In this document: positions 1-9,357 of the stretch, piece after piece | Layout of the letters: every line of letters starts with the position of its first letter | How positions within the stretch are numbered: the first letter of the stretch is position 1 | Assembly: GCA_009885825.1 (NCBI GenBank) | Contig: VFJY01000094.1 | Span: 1 to 55,374 of the forward strand | Origin: Rhodobiaceae bacterium | GTDB taxonomy: Bacteria; Pseudomonadota; Alphaproteobacteria; Rhizobiales; Aestuariivirgaceae | Reading direction: 5' to 3' | DNA length: 55,374 bases | Program-made: the position numbers and the translations under genes | Notes under the pieces: generated by a model | Database searches by the model: none | What the model was told of the DNA's origin: nothing | The model's input: the letters and a program-made list of their open reading frames with translations, nothing else

Positions 1-39
1 AAATAAAACGCGATATTTCAATAAGATAGAGGAAATTCG

Positions 40-129
40 TGGCGGAGGGGGTGGGATTCGAACCCACGGTACGCTTTCACGCACAACGGTTTTCAAGACC
101 GTCGCAATCGACCACTCTGCCACCCCTCC
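40..129 (-). tRNA. tRNA-Ser (anticodon UGA)
   Basis: On the minus strand the segment folds as a class II (long variable arm) tRNA. The acceptor stem is GGAGGGG (from 129 down to 123) pairing with CCCCTCC (50 down to 44), followed by discriminator G at 43 and an encoded CCA at 42-40. The anticodon loop CTTGAAA between ACGGT and ACCGT reads UGA, so it decodes UCA and other UCN serine codons. The T arm GGTTCGAATCC is intact. The long variable arm fits serine. Confidence 0.97.
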
Positions 130-189
130 GCGGGGTCTGTCTGATCGTTAGAGCAGGCGATGTAGCATTATCAGCTCAGGTTTCAAGCC

Positions 190-957
190 CTAATCGGCGT
201 AGCTGGCATCGGTGTCGTCGAGTATGGATTTCATCTCGGAAAAATGGGCGTGGAACTGCTCCCGGTCGCTCTCCCACTCTTGCGCGGTTTTCTCCGCAAC
301 CTGGGCTGTCATCACATGCAAGGGTTGGCCGGTTTGGTAGGCCAGCACCAGATTGCGGCATGAGCGCTCAAGATAATAGGTGAGATCATAGGCTTCGGCG
401 ACGGTTGCCGCACACACCAGCACCCCGTGATTTCCCATCATCATGATGCCCTTGTTGCCCATAAGCTTGGCGATGCGCTCGCCCTCATCGTCGGTATTGG
501 CCATGCCGCCATAATTCATGTCAAAGGCGACGCGATTGAAAAACCGCGCCGTGTTCTGGTCGATCGGTTTGACGTCCGGATCGGCAAGTGATGCTATGGC
601 GGTGGCAAAGGGCGTGTGCAGATGCATGATGCAGCGCGCTTGCGGGAGCAGGGCGTGCAGACGGCCATGCAGCGACCACGCCGTCAAATCCGGCGCATTC
701 GGCTTTTGCATCGTGGCGTGATCGTCTGTGTCGAGGAGCAGAAGTTCTGAAGCCTTGATTCGCGAAAAATGCCGCCAGCGCGGATTCATCAAGAATTTCT
801 TGCCGTCACTTGATACCGCAAGGCTGAAATGATTAGCCACCGCCTCATGCCAGTCGTTTCTGGCCGCAAGCCTAAATGCTGCCGCAAGGTCAACACGCAA
901 TTGCCATTCGTTTGAGTCATGACTACGGCGATTACTTAACTTGGTGACATTGCCCAT
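190..957 (-). CDS. Class II aldolase/adducin family protein
   Basis: 255 aa and soluble. It has the class II aldolase/adducin fold: an NHFS loop at 42-45, the metal-binding HLH pair at His112 and His114, and a third metal ligand in NHG (His177). The family includes fuculose- and ribulose-phosphate aldolases, epimerases and non-enzymatic adducin-like members, so the substrate cannot be told. In the usual PSSEWxxH stretch, where aldolases carry the catalytic Glu, this protein reads LTAWSLH (about 91-97). The Glu therefore appears to be missing, which points to the adducin-like or a modified-activity branch. ATG at 957 is preceded by AGGA. The gene stands alone next to tRNA-Ser and is divergent from the DUF2147 gene. 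Family sure, function unknown. Confidence 0.85.
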   Translation of the reverse strand: MGNVTKLSNRRSHDSNEWQLRVDLAAAFRLAARNDWHEAVANHFSLAVSSDGKKFLMNPRWRHFSRIKASELLLLDTDDHATMQKPNAPDLTAWSLHGRLHALLPQARCIMHLHTPFATAIASLADPDVKPIDQNTARFFNRVAFDMNYGGMANTDDEGERIAKLMGNKGIMMMGNHGVLVCAATVAEAYDLTYYLERSCRNLVLAYQTGQPLHVMTAQVAEKTAQEWESDREQFHAHFSEMKSILDDTDASYAD

Positions 958-1040
958 TGCATGATTCCTTTGCTATGATGCCTGACTGGTAAATAGCAGA
1001 CACCAATCATAACGTACAGAAATTCTAACGGAGGCCGACC

Positions 1041-1484
1041 GTGGCACTATTCAGAAAATTCAGTTTGGCAGCGTTTTTTGCGTGTGTTTTGTCATCAGGC
1101 GCGGTGGCGGGCAGCGGAGCGGACGGCATTTGGATGCTGGAAAGCGGCAAGGTCACAGTTCGGATCGCGCCCTGCGGCCCGAATCTTTGCGGCGCCATTG
1201 TCGCCTTGGCAAAACCGCTCAACAAGGCGGGGAAGCCCAAGCTGGACAAAGACAATCCTGACAAGGCGCTGCGCAGCAGGCCGTTGATCGGCCTCACCAT
1301 TCTGTCCAATATGAAGCCTTCGGGTGAAAACAAATGGCAAGGCAAAATCTACAATGCCGATGATGGCCGGACCTATTCGTCCTATATGAAGCTTTCAGGC
1401 GATAACATGAAAGTCAAGGGCTGCGTCGGGCCGTTTTGCAAGACGATGCTTTTCAAACGCGTAAGCCAGCTCTCTTTGGAGTAG
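1041..1484 (+). CDS. DUF2147 secreted protein
   Basis: 147 aa. An N-terminal signal peptide (about residues 1-24, cleavage near AVAGS) is followed by one DUF2147 domain with typical features: GIWMLESGKVTVRIAPCG near the N-terminus, paired Cys in PCGPNLCG, a GKIYNADDGRTY segment and KGCVGPFCKT near the end. Four Cys in the mature part suggest disulfides in the periplasm. The family is common in proteobacteria and has no established biochemical role. The start is GTG at 1041, supported by GGAGG at 1030-1034, six bases upstream. It is divergent from the aldolase-family gene. Confidence 0.88.
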   Translation: MALFRKFSLAAFFACVLSSGAVAGSGADGIWMLESGKVTVRIAPCGPNLCGAIVALAKPLNKAGKPKLDKDNPDKALRSRPLIGLTILSNMKPSGENKWQGKIYNADDGRTYSSYMKLSGDNMKVKGCVGPFCKTMLFKRVSQLSLE

Positions 1485-1532
1485 CGATACAAACATGTTT
1501 CAAATATCCTGGGTTGGAGCTAGCATGAGTAG

Positions 1533-2273
1533 ATGGGCAGATTCCTTGTTTGTTTGGTAGTAGGCGCAGGTGTTTTAGGCTCGTCGGTTGCCTTTGCGCA
1601 AACCATTGACGAACTGCCATTCGCGAAAAAGCTGAAGCTGGCCCAAGTTGGCGATGAAGACGCGCAAATGGCCGTGGCGCTTGCCTATGAGCAGGGCGAG
1701 GCCGCCCGGCTGGATTTGGCCGAGGCGGCAAAATGGTATCGCAAGGCAGCGCTTGCGGGCAATGTTGAAGCGCAATACCGCTTGGCGCGCATCGTGAGCA
1801 GGGGGGCAAAGGGCCTTACCAAGGATCTTCCAACCGCCGCGAAACTTTATGAAGCTGCCGCGAAAAGCGGCCATGTTGAAGCGCAAAATGCCACCGGCCT
1901 GCTATATCAGAACGGCCTAGGCGTTTCGACAGACGAAGCAAAGGCAGCAGAATGGTATCGCAAGGCCGCTGAGGCCAAACTGGCGTCAGCAGAAAACAAT
2001 CTGGGGCTTCTGTATCTCAGTGGCAAAGGCGTTCCCCGTGATCCCAAGGAGGCATTCAGGCTGTTTGAACGCGCCGCCAACCGGGGTGATGGCTGGGGCC
2101 TTAACAATTTGGGCGGAATGTATGAAATGGGCTGGGGTGTCGATAAAGACCCAACAAAAGCGCTAACTTACTATCGGCAGGCCCTGGAAAAGGGCATCGC
2201 CTCGGCCCAAAGCAACTTGGTCAGGCTTGATCCGACGACTGCTTCTGTGGCGGCACCGGTTGCAGCCGACTGA
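1533..2273 (+). CDS. Sel1-repeat (TPR-like) periplasmic protein
   Basis: 246 aa. A signal peptide of about 22 residues (VAFAQ cleavage region) is followed by about five Sel1-like repeats of around 36 residues. Each carries the AxxWYRKAAxxGxxxAQxxLG pattern, for example near residues 62-80, 98-115, 137-155 and 170-190. Sel1 repeats form alpha-solenoids for protein-protein contacts, often in envelope or signalling complexes. The partner is unknown. ATG at 1533 lies 13 bases after the nearest GGAG (1516-1519), while another ATG at 1525 has much better spacing but opens an 11-codon reading frame ending at 1560, so translation may be coupled to that leader. Confidence 0.85.
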   Translation: MGRFLVCLVVGAGVLGSSVAFAQTIDELPFAKKLKLAQVGDEDAQMAVALAYEQGEAARLDLAEAAKWYRKAALAGNVEAQYRLARIVSRGAKGLTKDLPTAAKLYEAAAKSGHVEAQNATGLLYQNGLGVSTDEAKAAEWYRKAAEAKLASAENNLGLLYLSGKGVPRDPKEAFRLFERAANRGDGWGLNNLGGMYEMGWGVDKDPTKALTYYRQALEKGIASAQSNLVRLDPTTASVAAPVAAD

Positions 2274-2389
2274 GATTCTTTGCCCGTTAACCACGTAACT
2301 CAATCCAAAATTTACGACGCCTACGCGAAAACTCCGACCGTGCCTTTGTTGCACCGCCACGAGGCCAGTGGCCAGTTCGGAGTGTTTGT

Positions 2390-3328
2390 ATGCGGAAATC
2401 TTGTGTTATTAGCGGTATATTGGTCGCCATAAGCTTGGCGCTTGGTGGCTGTTCCTCTGACAACCCGAAGAAGCTTGATCCCTTTGCAGGTGTCGGCAGT
2501 CCCTATTATCCGGGCACCGGAGAAATTCCGGCTGGCGGCGGGCGCTATCATGTCGGCAAACCTTATCAAGTCGCAGGCCGGTGGTTCACGCCAAAAGAGC
2601 AGCCCAACTACGACAAATCCGGACCAGCCTCATGGTATGGCGAAGCATTCCACCGCCGCATGACATCAAACGGCGAATGGTTTGACATGAATGACCTTAC
2701 CGCCGCCCATCCCACCCTTCCACTCCCTAGCTATGCGAAGATCACCAATCTGGAAAATGGCACAACGGTGATTGTGCGTATCAATGACCGCGGCCCTTTT
2801 GTCGGCCCCCGCATCATTGACTTGTCGAAGCAAACAGCCATAGCCCTTGGCTTCCTGAGGCAAGGGAAAACCGATGTTCGGGTTCAATACATTGGTCCGG
2901 CGCCATTGGACGATACTGGAAGCCATCTTATGGCCATGAACCATGAACTTGAGCGTGGAACCGCGCTCAAACGAATGATTGCAGCGGTTGACACGAACCG
3001 GCCAGTGGAATTCCAAGTGGCTTCGGCTGAATCCCAAGAGCCAGAGATTTACGCCGCAGTGGCTCCTGCCAGCCCAGTGAATTATTTCATCCAGGCGGGC
3101 CTGTTCAGCAATATCAGCAATGCGGAGCGCGTTGGCCGCAAGCTCTCCGGAGTGGGCGGTGTGCAAATCCTTCCTCTCGAAGGCTCCAATGGCGACCTGT
3201 TCCGTGTCCGCGTTGGCCCTTGGAACCAAGCGGAAGACGCGAAAATGGCGCTCGACCAGGTTTATGAACTGGGACTGCCCGATGCCCATGTCGTCAGGGA
3301 CACATTGCAGCGAGTCGCCCTGCAATAG
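2390..3328 (+). CDS. rlpA: RlpA-like septal-ring lipoprotein with SPOR domain
   Basis: 312 aa. A lipoprotein signal ends in lipobox LGGC (Cys21). A double-psi beta-barrel RlpA domain follows at about 75-170, with GPASWYGEAFHRRMTSNG and the catalytic-type RINDRGPFVGPRIIDLS. A C-terminal SPOR domain covers about 228-310 (YFIQAGLFSNISNAERV; FRVRVGPW). RlpA proteins are septal-ring lytic transglycosylases acting on denuded glycan, and SPOR domains bind such glycan at the division site. GGAG at 2379-2382 precedes the ATG. It lies directly upstream of a peptidoglycan D,D-carboxypeptidase, a pairing common in Alphaproteobacteria and consistent with shared cell-wall work. Confidence 0.93.
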   Translation: MRKSCVISGILVAISLALGGCSSDNPKKLDPFAGVGSPYYPGTGEIPAGGGRYHVGKPYQVAGRWFTPKEQPNYDKSGPASWYGEAFHRRMTSNGEWFDMNDLTAAHPTLPLPSYAKITNLENGTTVIVRINDRGPFVGPRIIDLSKQTAIALGFLRQGKTDVRVQYIGPAPLDDTGSHLMAMNHELERGTALKRMIAAVDTNRPVEFQVASAESQEPEIYAAVAPASPVNYFIQAGLFSNISNAERVGRKLSGVGGVQILPLEGSNGDLFRVRVGPWNQAEDAKMALDQVYELGLPDAHVVRDTLQRVALQ

Positions 3329-3373
3329 AACCTTCGCGTTGATTTTGGCGTGAAAGCCCCCTAGTTTCGAGCG

Positions 3374-4525
3374 ATGAACAAGCTTAGAATCGTCGTGAAA
3401 TTTTTGCTGTGGTTGGCGCTCGGCGGTCAGGCATGGGCCCAGGACGCGTTTGAAACCAAGGCGGCGCAGGCCATTCTGGTTGACGCGAAGTCCGGCATCG
3501 TGTTCTTTGAAAAAAACGCCGATGCACTCATCCCCCCGGCCAGCATGAGCAAGCTCATGACCATGACCATGGTGTTTGAAGCGCTCAAGGCGGGGAAGCT
3601 GACGCTGGATCAGGAGTTCCTGATCAGTGAAGATGCCTGGAGGAGGGGAGGGTCATCCTCCGGCGGCTCCACCATGTATGCGGAGCTCAATTCTCGCGTG
3701 AAGCTTTCAGACCTCATGCGAGGCGCCATGATCCAATCCGCCAACGACGCCTGCATCACCTTGGCCGAAGGCATGTTCGGCTCCGAAGCCGCGTTTTCCT
3801 CCCGCATGACCCAGAGGGCGCGCGAGTTGGGATTGCAAAAGGCTGAATTCAGAAATGCCACGGGATTGCCCGATCCTGAACACCTGATGACTGTGCGCGA
3901 ACTTACCATTCTGGCGCGGCACATCATTTTGGACTTTCCGGAATACTACAAAATATACAGTGAGCGCGAATTCACCTGGAACAAAATTGCCCAGAAAAAC
4001 CGCAACCCCCTGCTGGTCGAATATCCCGGCGCCGACGGCATGAAGACTGGCTATACCAAGGAAGCAGGCTATGGCCTGGTGGGTTCCGCGGTGCGCGATG
4101 GCAGGAGGCTCCTCATCGTGATAGCGGGCTTGACCACACTCAATGACCGCAAGCAGGAAGCGCAGAAGCTGCTGGATTGGGGCTTCCGCCAGTTCACCAC
4201 GATTGGGGTCTACGCAGCAGGTGATACGGTCAGCAAGGCGCGGGTTTGGGGCGGCTCGGAAAATTGGGTTGATCTAGTCACAAAGCAGGATGTGAACCTT
4301 GCGCTTTCCCCCAAGGAGCGGGACGAAATACAGGTAAAGCTGAACTACACAGGCCCTCTCATGGCGCCGGTGAAGCCCGGCCAACAAGTTGGAATTGTGC
4401 GGTTTTTGGTGGATGGCAAGGCCATCGCCGAAGTGCCTGTCGAGACCGCCAGCGCGGTCGATGCCGTTGATTCAATGTGGAGCAGGGCGCTCGACAGCAT
4501 CATGATCATGGTGCTTGGGGGCTAG
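3374..4525 (+). CDS. D-alanyl-D-alanine carboxypeptidase (peptidase S11, PBP5/6 type)
   Basis: 383 aa with signal peptide (cleaved near AWAQD). All three penicillin-binding motifs are intact: S57-M-S-K60, S122-A-N124 and K224-T-G. A C-terminal PBP5-type beta domain follows (about 285-365), and the last 20 residues form an amphipathic tail suited to membrane anchoring. It removes the terminal D-Ala from peptidoglycan pentapeptides in the periplasm. The order rlpA - carboxypeptidase - tmk - holB - metG is widespread in Alphaproteobacteria. The exact dac letter cannot be fixed from sequence alone. The stop at 4523-4525 abuts the tmk start. Confidence 0.94.
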   Translation: MNKLRIVVKFLLWLALGGQAWAQDAFETKAAQAILVDAKSGIVFFEKNADALIPPASMSKLMTMTMVFEALKAGKLTLDQEFLISEDAWRRGGSSSGGSTMYAELNSRVKLSDLMRGAMIQSANDACITLAEGMFGSEAAFSSRMTQRARELGLQKAEFRNATGLPDPEHLMTVRELTILARHIILDFPEYYKIYSEREFTWNKIAQKNRNPLLVEYPGADGMKTGYTKEAGYGLVGSAVRDGRRLLIVIAGLTTLNDRKQEAQKLLDWGFRQFTTIGVYAAGDTVSKARVWGGSENWVDLVTKQDVNLALSPKERDEIQVKLNYTGPLMAPVKPGQQVGIVRFLVDGKAIAEVPVETASAVDAVDSMWSRALDSIMIMVLGG

Positions 4526-4526
4526 G

Positions 4527-5156
4527 ATGTCATCGTATTTTCTGACACTTGAGGGCGGCGAAGGCACCGGCAAGTCAACGCAAGCCAAATTGCTGGTGGC
4601 GCGCCTTGCAGCCAAGGGATTGCCTGTCGTGCAAACACGCGAGCCCGGCGGCACACCGGAGGCCGAGGCGCTGCGGGCTTTGCTGGTGAATGGCGATGTG
4701 GGCCGCTGGACGGCGGAAGCCGAAGCGCTGCTGAATTATGCGGCGCGCGATTCACATTTGCAAAAACTCATTCGGCCGGCGCTGGCTTCAGACAAATTTG
4801 TGCTGTGCGATCGTTTTATGGATTCAACGCGGGCCTATCAAGGTTTTGCCGGCCAATGCGACATGACATTATTGGATGCACTTGAGGCATCGATTGTTGG
4901 AGCGACAAGGCCTGACTTGACGCTCGTTTTTGATCTTGATCCGGCAATAGGCCTGGCGCGGGCCAAGTCCCGTGGCGACGGGTCGGAAGATCGCTACGAA
5001 CGCAAGGGTTTGGAGTTTCACCAAATGTTGCGGGGCGGTTTTCTCAGCATTGCAAGAACTGATGCCGCGCGCTGTCGTATAATTGATGCGACTGGCACTG
5101 TCGAGGAAGTGGCATCGCGGGTGAATGCGGTTGTGGAGCGGGCGCTCAATGGCTGA
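4527..5156 (+). CDS. tmk: Thymidylate kinase
   Basis: 209 aa. Phosphorylates dTMP to dTDP with ATP. The P-loop GGEGTGKST sits at residues 9-17, followed by the TREPGGTPEAEALR segment that binds dTMP, the DRFMDST motif and the lid region with RAKSRGDGSEDRYE. ATG at 4527 is chosen because it gives the canonical MSSYFLTLEGGEG start and follows the GGGGG run at 4517-4521. A TTG at 4515 would add four unsupported residues and overlap the previous gene. The 3' end overlaps holB by eight bases, so the two are likely translationally coupled. Confidence 0.96.
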   Translation: MSSYFLTLEGGEGTGKSTQAKLLVARLAAKGLPVVQTREPGGTPEAEALRALLVNGDVGRWTAEAEALLNYAARDSHLQKLIRPALASDKFVLCDRFMDSTRAYQGFAGQCDMTLLDALEASIVGATRPDLTLVFDLDPAIGLARAKSRGDGSEDRYERKGLEFHQMLRGGFLSIARTDAARCRIIDATGTVEEVASRVNAVVERALNG

Positions 5157-6144
5157 GGAAAGCGATGACCCGCGCGAAATTGCCTGGCATCCGAGACTGT
5201 TGAAAGCGTTGCTCGGCCACCAAGAACCGGAAGATCACATGCGCCGCGCATTTGATTCCGGGAAGATGCACCACGCCTGGTTGATCGCTGGTCCGCGGGG
5301 AATTGGCAAGGCAAGCCTCGCCTACCGGATTGCAAGTCATATTTTGGGTTCAACTGATCCCAATTCACGCACCGCCCACTGGATTGCGTCCCGGGCCCAC
5401 CCTGATCTGTTCGTTCTGGAGCGCAATTGGGATGGCAAGACCAAGAAACTAAAGTCAGAAATGGCGGTTGACGACGCCCGTCGATTGTCAGAATTTTTTG
5501 GATTGACCGCTGGCAGTGGCGGCTGGCGTGTTGCGATCATCGACACCGCGGACGATCTCAACGGCGCATCGGCCAATGCTCTGCTGAAGCTCATCGAGGA
5601 ACCGCCGCCAAAGTCTGTCATACTGCTTGTTTGCAATCAACCAGGACGGCTGTTGCGAACCATCCGATCGCGCTGCATGCGCATTGATTTGCAGCCCCTA
5701 AGCCCGCATGAGACGATGCAGGTTCTATCGGCCTTGCCACTTGAAGAACCGCCCACGCAGGAAGCACTCGAAGTTGCGGTGAGCCTCGCAGATGGCAGCC
5801 CCGGACGAGCCCTTGCGTTGCTGGAATCCTCAGGGGCCAAGTCCTTCGCGGCCTTCCAGGCCATGGGGGAGCAAATGTCGCCTGCAGGACTCGTGGAGTT
5901 TGGCAACAAGTTTAGCTCAAAAGCCAGCAATGCCGACGAGTTCGAAGTTTTCTGCGATCTTCTGGAGGGTTGGATGGGCGCCCAGGCCCGCGAGCAGGCG
6001 CTGCGCGGTGGCGGCGGCGCTATGGCTGAGGCCTTTGCGGCAATTGGCCATTCCATTCAGCGAACAAATGCCTTAAATCTTGATCGGCGCCAGACGGTTA
6101 TCAATGCCCTGTCGTTGATCGGCGAGGCCCAGAAAACGGCCTAA
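5149..6144 (+). CDS. holB: DNA polymerase III subunit delta'
   Basis: 331 aa from ATG 5149. This start lies inside the tmk stop region and gives MAEESDDPREIAWHPRLL; an upstream in-frame ATG at 5125 would sit well inside tmk. An AAA+ clamp-loader fold is visible: Walker-A-like GPRGIGKAS (about 47-55), the HPDLFVLE and IIDTADDLNGASANALLKLIEEPP region (Walker B plus sensor 1) and SRCMRIDLQPL. Delta' is the stator of the clamp loader that places beta clamps on DNA. The tmk-holB pairing is classical across bacteria. Confidence 0.95.
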   Translation: MAEESDDPREIAWHPRLLKALLGHQEPEDHMRRAFDSGKMHHAWLIAGPRGIGKASLAYRIASHILGSTDPNSRTAHWIASRAHPDLFVLERNWDGKTKKLKSEMAVDDARRLSEFFGLTAGSGGWRVAIIDTADDLNGASANALLKLIEEPPPKSVILLVCNQPGRLLRTIRSRCMRIDLQPLSPHETMQVLSALPLEEPPTQEALEVAVSLADGSPGRALALLESSGAKSFAAFQAMGEQMSPAGLVEFGNKFSSKASNADEFEVFCDLLEGWMGAQAREQALRGGGGAMAEAFAAIGHSIQRTNALNLDRRQTVINALSLIGEAQKTA

Positions 6145-6170
6145 TTCCAATTCTTTAAGTTACGGACCTC

Positions 6171-7718
6171 ATGTCAAAGCAGAATTACCTGATTTCCACG
6201 GCCATTCCATATGCCAATGGTGCACCCCATATTGGCCATGCCTATGAACGCGTCGCCACCGATGTGATCGCGCGCTTCAAACGGCTGGATGGGGCGGATG
6301 TACTGTTCATAACCGGCATGGATGAACATGGGCAAAAAATGCAGCAGACGGCCGCGCGCGATGGCCTGACACCCCTTGCCCTGGCTGACCGCACGGCGCA
6401 GCAGTTTGAAGACATGGGTGAGATTCTGAACGCGCGCGCCGATGACATCGTGCGGACAACATCTGCCCGCCACCGTGCATCGGTTCAGGATATTTGGAAG
6501 CGCATGGAAGCTAACGGAGATATCTATTTGTCCAAATACTCCGGCTGGTATTCTGTGCGGGATGAAGCTTACTACGATGATGACGAAATCGAAGAGCGTG
6601 ATGGCAAGAAATACACCACCAAAACGGGGACACTGGCGGAGTGGGTTGAAGAAGAAAGCTACTTTTTCAAGCTCTCCGCCTACGCCAAGCCACTGCTGGA
6701 TTTATATGAAGCCAATCCGGATTTCATTGTGCCTGAGAAATACAAGAATGAAATTGTGGCCTTCGTCAAACGTGGATTGCATGATCTCTCTATAAGTCGC
6801 ACAACCTTTGACTGGGGCATTCCAGTTCCGGGCAACCCCAAGCACGTCATGTATGTATGGGTCGATGCGTTGACAAATTACATAACAGCGACCGGCTATC
6901 CCGAGACAACAGGCGGCAGGACCAAATTCTGGCCCGCCTCCGCTCATGTCATCGGCAAGGATATCACGCGCTTCCATGCCATCTATTGGCCAGCGTTTCT
7001 GATGTCGGCCAAATTGCCGGTGCCGAAACAAATTGTCGTCCATGGCTTTCTGTTCAGCCGCGGCGAGAAAATGTCAAAATCCCTTGGCAATGTCGTGGCC
7101 CCTGCCGATCTCGTGGCCAGCTATGGCGTTGACCCCGTGCGCTATTTCTTCATGCGCGAAGTGCCATTCGGACAAGACGGCAATTATAGCCACGAAGCCA
7201 TCGTGGCGCGCATGAACGCCGATCTCTCCAACGACCTCGGCAATCTGGCGCAACGCTCCCTATCGATGATTGCGAAAAACTGTGGCGGAAAGGTTCCGGC
7301 CCGTGGCGCGCTGACCGATGCAGACAAGGAAATTCTCAACTCCGCCGATGGCTTGTTGAAGGACATTCGCATTCACCACGATGCGTTTGCCATCAGTCGC
7401 GCCCTTGATGTAATCTGGAAAGTCGTGGCCGATGCCAATCGCTATTTCGCTGGACAGGAGCCTTGGGCGCTCAAGAAAACCGATCCAGCCCGCATGGAAA
7501 CGGTGCTCTATGTCACGGCGGAAGTTTTGCGCATCATCGGCATTCTCGTGCAGCCCTATGTGCCACAGTCGGCGGCCAAATTGCTTGATGCCTTGAGCGT
7601 TGAAGCACGTTCATTTGCGGATATTCCCAATCGCTTGAAATCAGGTGTGACATTGCCCGCACCAACACCCATTTTCCCGCGCTATGTGGAGGAGGGGGAA
7701 ACCCCGGCACCGACTTGA
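6171..7718 (+). CDS. metG: Methionyl-tRNA synthetase
   Basis: 515 aa. Charges tRNA-Met with methionine. The class I signatures are complete: HIGH at 20-23 and KMSKS at 300-304. The connective-peptide region around 118-140 ([16 protein letters not shown]) has no Cys pairs, so this is a form without zinc knuckles. The protein ends after the anticodon-binding helix bundle, without the C-terminal EMAPII-like tRNA-binding domain found in E. coli; this short form is usual in Alphaproteobacteria. It is part of the tmk-holB-metG-tatD string, and its stop overlaps the TTG start of tatD. Confidence 0.97.
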   Translation: MSKQNYLISTAIPYANGAPHIGHAYERVATDVIARFKRLDGADVLFITGMDEHGQKMQQTAARDGLTPLALADRTAQQFEDMGEILNARADDIVRTTSARHRASVQDIWKRMEANGDIYLSKYSGWYSVRDEAYYDDDEIEERDGKKYTTKTGTLAEWVEEESYFFKLSAYAKPLLDLYEANPDFIVPEKYKNEIVAFVKRGLHDLSISRTTFDWGIPVPGNPKHVMYVWVDALTNYITATGYPETTGGRTKFWPASAHVIGKDITRFHAIYWPAFLMSAKLPVPKQIVVHGFLFSRGEKMSKSLGNVVAPADLVASYGVDPVRYFFMREVPFGQDGNYSHEAIVARMNADLSNDLGNLAQRSLSMIAKNCGGKVPARGALTDADKEILNSADGLLKDIRIHHDAFAISRALDVIWKVVADANRYFAGQEPWALKKTDPARMETVLYVTAEVLRIIGILVQPYVPQSAAKLLDALSVEARSFADIPNRLKSGVTLPAPTPIFPRYVEEGETPAPT

Positions 7719-8515
7719 GCTTTCTGGTTGTCGATAGCCACTGCCATTTGGACTATGAAGGATTGCACGAGCGTCTGCCGGAAGTTTTGGCCAATGCAGA
7801 GACCTCCGGCGTGGGTCTCATGCTTTCCATCAGCACGCGTGTTCGCAAGTTTGACAACCTGCTTCGCATCGCCGAACAAAACCCCAATGTTTACTGTACC
7901 ATAGGGACACATCCTCATAACGCTCACGAGGAATTGGACGTAAGTGTTTCTGATTTGGCCAGCATCGCCAAGCATCCCAAAGTGGTTGGCATCGGTGAGG
8001 CAGGGCTTGACTATCACTATGATCTCAGCCCACGCAGCGCCCAGGAGCGGGGCTTTCGCACCCATATTGCAGCAGCTCGTGAAACTGGATTGCCTCTGGT
8101 GATACATGCCCGTGAAGCGGATTCTGACATGGCAAGTATCCTTGAAGATGAAATGGGAAGAGGGGCCTTCAAACCCCTTCTCCACTGCTTCACATCTTCG
8201 ATGGAGCTGGCGCAGCGTGGCCTGAACATTGGCGCCTATGTCTCATTCTCGGGCATCCTGACGTACAATAGCGCCGAGAATTTGCGCGAAGTTGCAGCGG
8301 TTGTTCCGATGGATCGATTGTTAGTGGAAACTGACTCGCCATTTCTCGCCCCAGTTCCGTTTCGGGGCAAAGCTAATGAACCAGCCTATGTTGTAAAAAT
8401 CCTCGAGCAATTGGCCCGCGTTAAAGGCGTTGAAATCGAAATGATGGCAAAGGCCACCAATGACAATTTCTTTCGCTTGTTTTCGAAAATCCCGCGGCCC
8501 TGGAAGTTTGCATGA
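7715..8515 (+). CDS. tatD: TatD-family metal-dependent deoxyribonuclease
   Basis: 266 aa TIM-barrel hydrolase. Metal ligands are visible: His9 and His11 in DSHCHLD, Glu in [12 protein letters not shown] (near 95), His in VIHARE, His in LLHCFTS and Asp in VETDSPF. TatD proteins are Mg/Mn-dependent DNases with 3'-5' exonuclease activity, linked to DNA repair. The start is TTG 7715, overlapping the metG stop (TTGA). A GGAGGAGGG stretch lies about 20 bases upstream, which is long, and no ATG stands between it and the conserved DSHCH. The next gene starts inside its stop (ATGA). Confidence 0.92.
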   Translation: MSFLVVDSHCHLDYEGLHERLPEVLANAETSGVGLMLSISTRVRKFDNLLRIAEQNPNVYCTIGTHPHNAHEELDVSVSDLASIAKHPKVVGIGEAGLDYHYDLSPRSAQERGFRTHIAAARETGLPLVIHAREADSDMASILEDEMGRGAFKPLLHCFTSSMELAQRGLNIGAYVSFSGILTYNSAENLREVAAVVPMDRLLVETDSPFLAPVPFRGKANEPAYVVKILEQLARVKGVEIEMMAKATNDNFFRLFSKIPRPWKFA

Positions 8516-9312
8516 CAATGACGCTCACAATTTTGGGCTGCGGCTCCTCTGGCGGCGTGCCGCGCATCGGTGGTGATTGGGGCGATTGCGACCCCACAAA
8601 TCCAAAGAACCGCCGCAGACGTTGTTCTTTGATGCTCGATCGAACAACGGCCCAAGGTACTACGCGGCTGCTGATTGATACATCTCCCGACTTGCGCGAT
8701 CAGATGCTCAGCGAAAGTGTCGGCGCGATTGACGGCGTCTGGTACACCCACGAACATGCTGATCACACCCATGGCATTGACGAACTGCGTGGTTTCTATC
8801 TTCGCCAGAGACAGCGTGTGCCCATATGGGCGGATCAGCCCACCATGGCCATGCTGCAAAACCGCTTTGCTTATTGCTTTCAAAGCCCCGTCGGCAGCGA
8901 CTATCCGCCAACCCTGATACCGCACATGATCGAGCCGGGGGTTGCGATGAAAATTGACGGCGCTGGCGGCAAGATTTCCGCCACGCCATTTTTGGTCCAC
9001 CATGGCAACATTGACGTACTGGGTTTTCGCTTCGGCGGCGCAGCCTATACGCCAGACCTCAACGGCATTCCAGACAGCAGCATGAGCCAGCTTGAGAATC
9101 TCGATCTCTGGATCGTGGACGCGCTGAAGCGAACTCCACACGGCAGTCATTTTGCCCTAGGGGAGACGCTTGCGTGGATTGCGCGATTGAAGCCGAAGCG
9201 CGCAGTCCTCACCAACATGCACATAGACATGGATTATGATACGCTCCGGCGTGAGCTGCCCGGTGGCATTGAGCCTGCCTATGACGGAATGCGCCTGCAA
9301 TTGGGTGATTAA
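8512..9312 (+). CDS. MBL-fold metallohydrolase (PhnP/RNase Z-like)
   Basis: 266 aa. A metallo-beta-lactamase fold with the metal motif H80-x-H82-x-D84-H85 (THEHADHTHG), preceded by LLIDTSPDLRDQ and followed by HHGNIDVLGFRF and TNMHIDMDYD near the C-terminus. The N-terminus TILGCGSSGGVPRIGGDWG is typical of the PhnP-like branch, which includes cyclic phosphodiesterases. A member of this family commonly follows metG-tatD in Alphaproteobacteria, but its physiological substrate is not settled. ATG 8512 overlaps the tatD stop by four bases, indicating a coupled operon. Confidence 0.9.
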   Translation: MTMTLTILGCGSSGGVPRIGGDWGDCDPTNPKNRRRRCSLMLDRTTAQGTTRLLIDTSPDLRDQMLSESVGAIDGVWYTHEHADHTHGIDELRGFYLRQRQRVPIWADQPTMAMLQNRFAYCFQSPVGSDYPPTLIPHMIEPGVAMKIDGAGGKISATPFLVHHGNIDVLGFRFGGAAYTPDLNGIPDSSMSQLENLDLWIVDALKRTPHGSHFALGETLAWIARLKPKRAVLTNMHIDMDYDTLRRELPGGIEPAYDGMRLQLGD

Positions 9313-9357
9313 AAATATTCCATAATATATATTATGCGAATTACTGAGATGGGTGGC

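Noticed and set aside
39-383. 114-codon frame beginning MAEGVGFEPTVRF over the tRNA
   Set aside because: It is the antisense read of tRNA-Ser; this peptide is a common false gene over tRNA genes.
8386-9150. 254-codon frame on the - strand
   Set aside because: Antisense to tatD and the metallohydrolase; no domain.
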